From Neocallimastix lanati (nom. inval.) (taxonomy: Eukaryota; Neocallimastigomycota; Neocallimastigomycetes; Neocallimastigales; Neocallimastigaceae), in NCBI GenBank assembly GCA_016946835.1, contig JACVTC010000037.1, positions 1,276,501 to 1,340,500 of the forward strand: a stretch of 64,000 bases of DNA, written 5' to 3'. This document shows positions 57,199 to 64,000 of the stretch, piece after piece. Below the pieces are notes generated by a model. That model was not told the DNA's origin and searched no databases. It saw only the letters and a program-made list of their open reading frames with translations. The position numbers and the translations under genes are program-made. Within the stretch, counting starts at the first letter, position 1; each line of letters opens with the position of its first letter.

Positions 57199-57633
57199 AA
57201 TAGTAAACATTATAAATTATAATATTTAATTATATAATTGGTCTTCCATTAAAACCGATAATTAATAAGTATAATAAAATTTTCTAATAATTTCTCATAC
57301 TAATGCTTAAATGCATAATCATTACAATTAAAAATTGGAAACAGATAACAAAAAATTTACAAAAAATTTTCATTTACAAAAATAAATCATCTAAAAGATT
57401 TTTATATATTAGTATATTATCTTTCACAAAGTAATACAAATTAATTATTTCCCATTGCATCTATTAATAATAAAAAAATACCCAAGTTATATAATTATTT
57501 GGTAGCTATTGTATATACTATGGAGTACTGTTTTTTTTTTTTTTTTTTTTATTAATTTTTTTTTTAAATGAATAATAATTTTTTTTTCAAAGCTTTTTAA
57601 AACCATACTAATATATTTTAATTAAGGAGTATA

Positions 57634-57668
<35 letters not shown>

Positions 57669-58745
57669 ATATATAAAAAATATTTATAATTAATATATAT
57701 ATTCATATTTTTTATTATCATTTTATATATATAAAAACAGTGGTATTAATTTAATAATTTATCATAATTTATGGAATATTATACTGTTTTTTGTAATAAG
57801 CAATGTAAAATAAATAAAAATTTATAATAACATAAATGCTTTCTAAAATTATTATAATTATTAGAATCTACTAAAATTGAAATAAATTATAAACAGATAA
57901 AAATATATGTGATATCTGTGTTTTTAATAATACAAATATTTATATATAAATTAGAATTTCAAATTTATTAGGTAGTTAATATAAATTATTTTAGTACTGT
58001 GATAGAAATTTACCAAGAAACTCAATACTATAGTATTACTATGAAAAATATTACTCTGTGTATAATTCAAGAAAATACTATAAAAATAACTTTATACATA
58101 ATATATCAATTTTTTCTAAAATATGTCAATTAAAATATGGTTAAACGTTGCACTTATCATTGAATATTAGTATTAATATTGGAAAAATGTTAGTATAATA
58201 AAATATTTAAAATAATGGTCAATGAATCTGAAAAAAAAGATTCCGATTATGATAAATGAATATACATAATTATATAATACATTTATAACATATAGATAAT
58301 ACTCTTTTTTACCTACTATACATAAATATTAAACATTGTAAATTCTAATTTTAATTGTTATTATAAACCTCATATTGTATATTTATATATATATTTATTT
58401 AAATATTTATTATTAATATATACAAAAGTATTTAATATTAAAAAATAAATATGGAAATAAAAAAAATAAATATGGAAATAAAAAAAAAAAAAATAATACG
58501 AATATTTTATTAATATATATATATATATTTGTTGCCAATTTACAATTATATTAATTTTGTACATTTTTAATATAGTTATTAATTGGGTTAAATAGAAAAT
58601 TTCCATGAAATTTAAACTGAAAAAGATAATATTCTATTGTTTTTAATATATTTTTATATATTAATTTAAATAGTTACTTAAATATTTTTATATTAATAAA
58701 AAATTTATTTTCCACTTTATATTACAATAATAATAATAAATATTA

Positions 58746-58842
<97 letters not shown>

Positions 58843-59712
58843 GTGATATTAATAATAATAATAATATAATATTAATTATATTACTATAAGAATTCCTTAA
58901 AGGAGGATTTATTATATAAATTTATTAAATATAAAAATTTTGTAATATTTAACTAAACAATTATTTAATTAATCAATTAATAATTAATTAAAATATTATT
59001 TAGAATAAAAATATTGACAATATATTTCTTTTATTTTTATTATTTTATTTTATTTTTTTATTTTTTTTTAATTATTGTCTAATTTTAAGGTGAATAAATA
59101 TTAAATATAAATTTATTATTTAAATAAATTGATTATATATATATTTTATGAAGTGTTTATCATAAATCCAGGATAATATTTATAATTATAATTATGGATA
59201 TTATCAAAATGCTATTTTAATTTAATATTAATTTTGGAGAATTTTTATTTTGGTATAAATTAATATTATCAAAAATAAATATTTCCTTTTTTCAAAATTT
59301 AATTTAATCTAATAATTAAAAGTCCTTAGAAAATATTGATGGCTTTCTTAACTTTTATTAATAAAAAATTTTCAAATCAATTATTTACTTTTATAAAAAT
59401 AGTTTATTCTAAAAATTGTTTTATTACCACTTCTATTAATATTTTTTCATAAAAAAAATAATAATAATGATAATGATAATAATAATAATGAATATATTTA
59501 TATATAATTTTGAGGTTATATATTTTTATATATTTAATAATTAAAATTTACAAAATAATAATTTTTTATATAAAATATGAAATATATAATTGTCTTTTTT
59601 GTGATTAGATTATTTTTTTTTGTCTTACATTTTTTTCCGTTATATATGTATATTTAAAAATTAAATAATTTGGAAATATTTTTCATAACCCATTATTAAT
59701 AATACTGTTGTA

Positions 59713-59743
<31 letters not shown>

Positions 59744-60205
59744 TTTTTTTTTTTTTTTTTTTTTTTTGTATTGTATATATTTATATATTTGTGTATTTGT
59801 TTTTTTATTAATTATTTAAAAATATATTATTTTTTTTTTTAAATTAAAAAATTTAATTTAAAATATATTAAATATTATAAAAAATAATATAATATTTATA
59901 AAATATATAATTTTTTATTGTTCTAATTAATTATTAACTTTTTCATTATAATTATAAATTTATTGTTAAAAGTTATAATATTAATACATTCTATTAAATT
60001 TGTTTAGTTTGTTTAAAAGAAAAATATATTACAAATATATATTATTATAATATTTAATAATTATTTAAAATATATTATATTAAAAAATATGAAAAAAAAG
60101 TATATAAGAAACCATTTTTTTTTTTTTTTTTTTTTTTTTTTGTAATAAATTTTAATCAGATATAATTTAAAAAAAGAATTAAAAAACAAATTAAAATTAA
60201 TAAAA
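56610..60205. other. Gene-poor A/T region
   Basis: No gene was seen. It contains (TA)n tracts (57626-57655), a long (AAT)n tract (58747-58842), ATT/T runs (59720-59767) and a T run before the hexokinase (60116-60140). Open frames here on the minus strand are low-complexity and not coding-like. Confidence 0.6.
58747..58842. repeat. Pure (AAT)n tract
   Basis: About 30 uninterrupted AAT units. Confidence 0.95.
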
Positions 60206-60869
60206 ATGTTTTCTGAATTTAAATCTACTATCGTAAAACCAACTAGAAAATATACCTACAGAGAAATTGATGAATATGAAGTCCTTAAATCTCTTGAAGA
60301 TATATTTACAATTTATCCACAAGTACATATATTTTACATATATATATATATTTTAATAATACTAAATTTAAAATATTTCATATAAATCAAATTATATTTG
60401 AGTTTAAAAAAGGAAAAAAAATTTTTTACAATGAATATTAATTTAAATAATAATATAATAATTTTTTTTTTTAAAAAAAAAAAATAAAAAATTTTGAATT
60501 TTCAAAATAATTATAGGATCTTCGTAATATTTGCAAGCACTTTGTTAGTGAATTAACATTAGGTCTTCAAGAAGATGGTCATACAATTAAGATGCTTCCT
60601 TCCTATGTCACTCGTAGACCAACTGGTAAGGAAACCGGTTCTTACCTTGCTTTAGATCTTGGAGGTAAATAAATAATATAAAATTCTTTTTATTAAATTT
60701 TTATAATAACGTAAAAATAAAGAAAAAAAAAACAAATAATTATTAATATTAAGTTAATAGAAAAAAAAATATATTTAATTATTAAAGATAATAATAATAA
60801 TAAATGAATTTATTAATAATAATATTCTATATAATAATATTCTATATATATTAAATATTTCAATTTCAC

Positions 60870-60900
<31 letters not shown>

Positions 60901-62028
60901 GGTACAAATTTCCGTGTTTGTGAAATTTATCTTGAAGGTGATTCTAAAGTTCGTCTTACTCAAAAGAAATTTACTATTCCAGAAGATGTAAAATTAGGAA
61001 CATCAGAAGATCTTTTTAATTTCCTTGCTGATTCTATTCAAATTTTTATTACTGAAAATAAAATTCCAACTGAAAATGAAATACCACTTGGTTTCACTTT
61101 CTCCTTCCCAACTCAACAAACTGCTATTGATAAGGGTTATTTAATTGCTTGGACTAAAGGTTTCGATTGTGATGGTACTGTTAATCAAGATGTGGTTGCT
61201 TTATTAAATGAAGCTTTAGCCAGAAAGAATATTAAGGTTCATGTCTCCGCTATTGTAAATGATACTGTTGGTACTTTAATGTCTCATGCATATACTGATC
61301 CAAATACCTGTGTTGGGGTCATTCTTGGTACTGGTTCTAACGCAGCTTATGTTGAAAAAATTGATGCCATTCCAAAATGGAAGGGAGGTCCAGTTGAATC
61401 TGGTGAAATGATCATTAATTGTGAATGGGGAGCCTTTGATGATGAAAGAGTTGTCCTTCCCTTCAACAAATATGATAAAATTGTTGATGATGAATCCACC
61501 AATAAGGGTCAACAAACTTTTGAAAAAATGATTTCTGGTTTATATCTTGGTGAAATTGTTCGTCAAGTTATTGTTGATTTAATTAAACGTCGTATTTTAT
61601 TCGGTGGTGTTTCCTCTCCAGAAATTGAAACTCCTTACAAATTTGTTACAGCCTATATGTCTAGAATTGAAAGAGATCATACCTCTGATCTTTTAGATAC
61701 CAAAATGATTTTACAAGAACTTCTTAATATTCCTTATCCAGCTCCACGTGATCGTCGTATTGTTCGTCGTATTTGTGAATTAGTAGCAATTCGTGCTGCT
61801 CGTCTTGCCGCTGTTGGTATTGCCGGTGTAGTTACTAAAATGAATCGTGTTAATGATGGTTGTACTATTGCTATTGATGGTTCAGTCTATGAACATTATC
61901 CACACTTTGGTAATAGAATGAAAGATGCTATTCACGAACTTATTGGTATGTTTGATGAAAACCTTAATATTGTTCTTAGTAAGGATGGAAGTAGTATTGG
62001 TGCTGGTGTTATCGCTGCTCTTAATTAA
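60206..62028 (+). CDS. Hexokinase
   Basis: Three exons (60206-60322, 60517-60664, 60902-62028) with GT..AG introns give 463 residues, close to the ~485 of fungal hexokinases. It phosphorylates glucose and related hexoses with ATP, the first step of glycolysis, in the cytosol. Visible motifs: ALDLGGTNFRV (phosphate loop, split by intron 2 at Gly89), the sugar-binding GFTFSFPTQQTAIDKGYLI and AWTKGF, catalytic Asp209 in NDTVGTL, LGTGSNAAYVE, NCEWGAFD, AIDGSVYEHYP, and the adenosine-site GSSIGAGVIAAL. The usual Cys after SFP is Thr here. It is the most conserved gene in the window, with noticeably more C in its codons than its neighbours. The start is the only ATG before the RKYTYREI segment. Confidence 0.95.
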
Positions 62029-62062
62029 AAAATTTTTTTATTATTAAATGATAAAAAATAAA

Positions 62063-62100
<38 letters not shown>

Positions 62101-62899
62101 TTTTTTAAAAAAAATACTGTTTAATACTATATATTACATAAACATAAATTATTATATTAAGAAAAAAAAGGTTAAAATTTTCTATTTAAGTCACTAAAAT
62201 GATTAATTTAAGGGTACATTATTAGAAATTAAATAAAATATTATGATTAAAAAGTTTTTAACAAGAACAATGTATTAATAGTTTAATATATATAAACATG
62301 ATTATTACTGTCAAAAAAATAAAAACATATAAATAATTAATTTTAATAGTAATAAATTATAAATATATAATAATATATATATAATAAATGATATTAATAA
62401 GAAAAATAAATAAAAATTAAAAATTATGTAAAATGTTGATTATTTTTAAATAAATAAATATATAAATAAATATATAAATAAATATATAAATAAATATATA
62501 AATAAATAAATAAATAATAATTAAAAAAAAAAAAAAAATTTAAAATGTAGTATAATATATAAATATGATTAATGCTGTCAAAAAAATATAAAAATATAAA
62601 TAAATATTTAATTTTAATAGTAATAATTTTTAAATATATAAGTTTATAAATATATTATAAAATGTAATAAAATATAATAAAATATATTTAAATTTATTTT
62701 ATAAGTGATATTATTAAGAAAAATTTAATGAGAATTAAAAATTGTAAAAGAAGTTGATTACTATTTTTAAGTAAAAAATAGATAATAAATAATATTTTAA
62801 AATACAACATTTTACTATATATTTTCTAGACATGTAATATTATAATTTAAAAAAAAAAAAAAAAAATTAAAATCTTTATATTATAATACTTAGATTAGA
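62029..62899. other. Intergenic A/T region with an internal duplication
   Basis: No gene was seen. It holds an A run at 62067-62096, an aaataaatatat minisatellite (62448-62512), and two diverged direct copies of a ~200-bp block (about 62275-62440 and 62550-62780), recognisable by tgctgtcaaaaaaat / actgtcaaaaaaat and by aattaaaaattatgtaaaatgttgatta / aattaaaaattgtaaaagaagttgatta patterns. Confidence 0.55.
62448..62512. repeat. (AAATAAATATAT)n minisatellite
   Basis: Five 12-base units in tandem ending in an AAAT run. Confidence 0.9.
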
Positions 62900-63460
62900 A
62901 TATCTCCAATTCAATTTAGGGTTTTCGTGGATTATACGTTTACGCTGTGGCTATAAATACAATACTTACAATACTACTAATTGCCATTAGAATGGGTAGA
63001 ATTTCAGAAGATTGTACCAAGACTTGCCCCCGTTGTGGCGAAGGTAATCAATCTTTTGAGCATTGGATTTTTAAATGTAATGCTATTGCCTAATTTAGGT
63101 GGAATTCTTTAAATGTCATCGATGATCTCTATATTTTGTTCGTTAGGAACAATCCTTTGTTATTAGTAAAGCAATTTATTACTCTCCTTTACTTGGTTCA
63201 AATAAATCTAGAACGGCCAGAATTCAAACATTAATTAATACTGGTCTATTTTGGTGTATCGGCTCCTTCTCTAAAAATGGTAAAACAAGTTCAGAAAAAA
63301 ATGACTATATTAGACATAATTCTACTATGAGTACTTATGCTTTATCTCGAGATCTAAGCATTCCTCCTATTGCTGGTGTCTGCACAACCTTACAGATTAA
63401 ACCATTAGCAAAATGGAGTAATTCAAACTATATTATAAAGTGTATTATCTTCCCTATCTA
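62900..63460 (+). mobile_element. Rearranged LINE fragment
   Basis: 62904-63150 matches the zinc-knuckle part of the LINE (compare 9632-9875), including CPRCGEGNQSFEHWIFKC with a stop shortly after. At about 63151 the sequence jumps to a part that lies upstream in the LINE (63152-63438 matches 9124-9416), and it ends with the LINE 3' tag and an A run (63443-63470). The order of blocks is therefore inverted relative to the element, and the reading frame is broken. Confidence 0.75.
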
Positions 63461-63587
63461 AAAAAAAAAAATTAAAATCTTAATATTAAAATCATTAAAA
63501 TTAAAATGTATTCAGAAATCATTTTTATTTAATATAATTTGATTTATAATCCTTTTTTTTAAAATTATATCTGATTAATATTTATTA

Positions 63588-63960
63588 CTGGGGAACGGGA
63601 AACATTTAAGTGAACAACTCTTAAACAGTTCGCAAGGGTCAACTGTTCCTTATCTTGTGAGACTTGCCCATCATCATGCTAAAACAATATCTATCATCAG
63701 AAGTTCTCTTGAGTTACTTTTTGATCGGTTTAGTAAGAAAATATTCAGTACCAAGAGTACGGACGTCGTACCAATATGGCTATTAGTAGTCCTATTATAT
63801 ATATATTTCAAACACCGATACTAACAATCTTGTTTCGCTCACAGAATCTATAGAGGAGAGAAATTCTCTAAATGAGAATCTTTCCATATTTTTCAGAAGG
63901 AGAGTTTAATGGACACCACACTATCTATTTTTAAAGATATTATTTCTTTGTTTTATTACT
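63588..63960 (+). mobile_element. Second LINE fragment (3' part)
   Basis: The fragment matches the LINE from about 9998 to 10320: ggggaacgggaaac, gttctcttgagttacttttt, acggacgtcgtacc and ggacaccacactatctattt all have counterparts there in the same order. Stops and length changes mark it as a relic. It runs to about 40 bases from the window edge. Confidence 0.7.
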
Positions 63961-64000
63961 TTAGATTTAAATGGTGATCATGTTACTACATATAGTATAC

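Noticed and set aside
58370-58606. 78-codon minus-strand frame
   Set aside because: Low-complexity Ile/Tyr/Phe from A/T repeats.
60775-60963. 62-codon minus-strand frame
   Set aside because: Antisense across a hexokinase intron and the start of exon 3.
1-64000. tRNA, rRNA or other structured RNA genes
   Set aside because: I saw no GC-richer 70-90-base cloverleaf candidates or rRNA-like segments; a covariance-model scan would be needed to exclude small RNAs.

Overview
The window looks like nuclear DNA of an anaerobic gut fungus (Neocallimastigomycota). It is extremely A/T-rich, with long homopolymer T and A runs, (AAT)n and (TA)n microsatellites, Asn-rich protein tails written almost entirely in AAT codons, and short A/T introns with GT..AG ends. 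It carries a secreted CotH-family protein of the gut-fungus type next to ankyrin, Hsp70 and bacterial-looking sugar/aldehyde reductase genes. No translation, rRNA or tRNA genes were seen. The lineage call is an inference from these traits.

Layout: 1-4774 is gene-free A/T sequence holding three tandem duplications. A four-exon CotH gene (+) lies at 4775-7166. A 5'-truncated, broken LINE occupies 8011-10925, with a 23-bp target duplication, an (ATT)n tail and a second insertion nested in its reverse transcriptase. 10949-18975 is gene-poor and holds small repeats and coding-like scraps. A two-exon gene (+, 18976-20665) encodes a multipass membrane protein of unknown function with an Asn-rich tail; its paralogue lies at 50261-52004 (-). 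Three tandem divergent Hsp70 copies (-, 23832-31622) are followed by a fourth, divergently oriented one (+, 33872-35725); the middle tandem copy has lost its start codon and promoter. 37109-41770 (-) is a 16-exon gene that can be read through completely: five MATH-like domains, each encoded by the same three-exon module. 42440-44790 holds a decayed Ty1/copia element and a perfect 22-bp hairpin. An ankyrin-repeat gene (-, 45150-47858) is head-to-head with a membrane-anchored aldo-keto reductase (+, 48670-49659). 52005-60205 is gene-poor, with a MULE transposase relic and a TIR-flanked element. A three-exon hexokinase (+) lies at 60206-62028. The window closes with rearranged fragments of the same LINE family (62900-63960).

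There is no operon-like pathway here. The recurrent theme is local duplication followed by decay: Hsp70 units with their flanks, MATH exon triplets, membrane-protein paralogues, and LINE and MITE-like repeats. The most informative points are the MATH exon modules, the Hsp70 array with its start-less copy and an insertion present in one duplicate but not another, and the undescribed paired membrane proteins. All homology statements come from reading motifs by eye; no database search was run.
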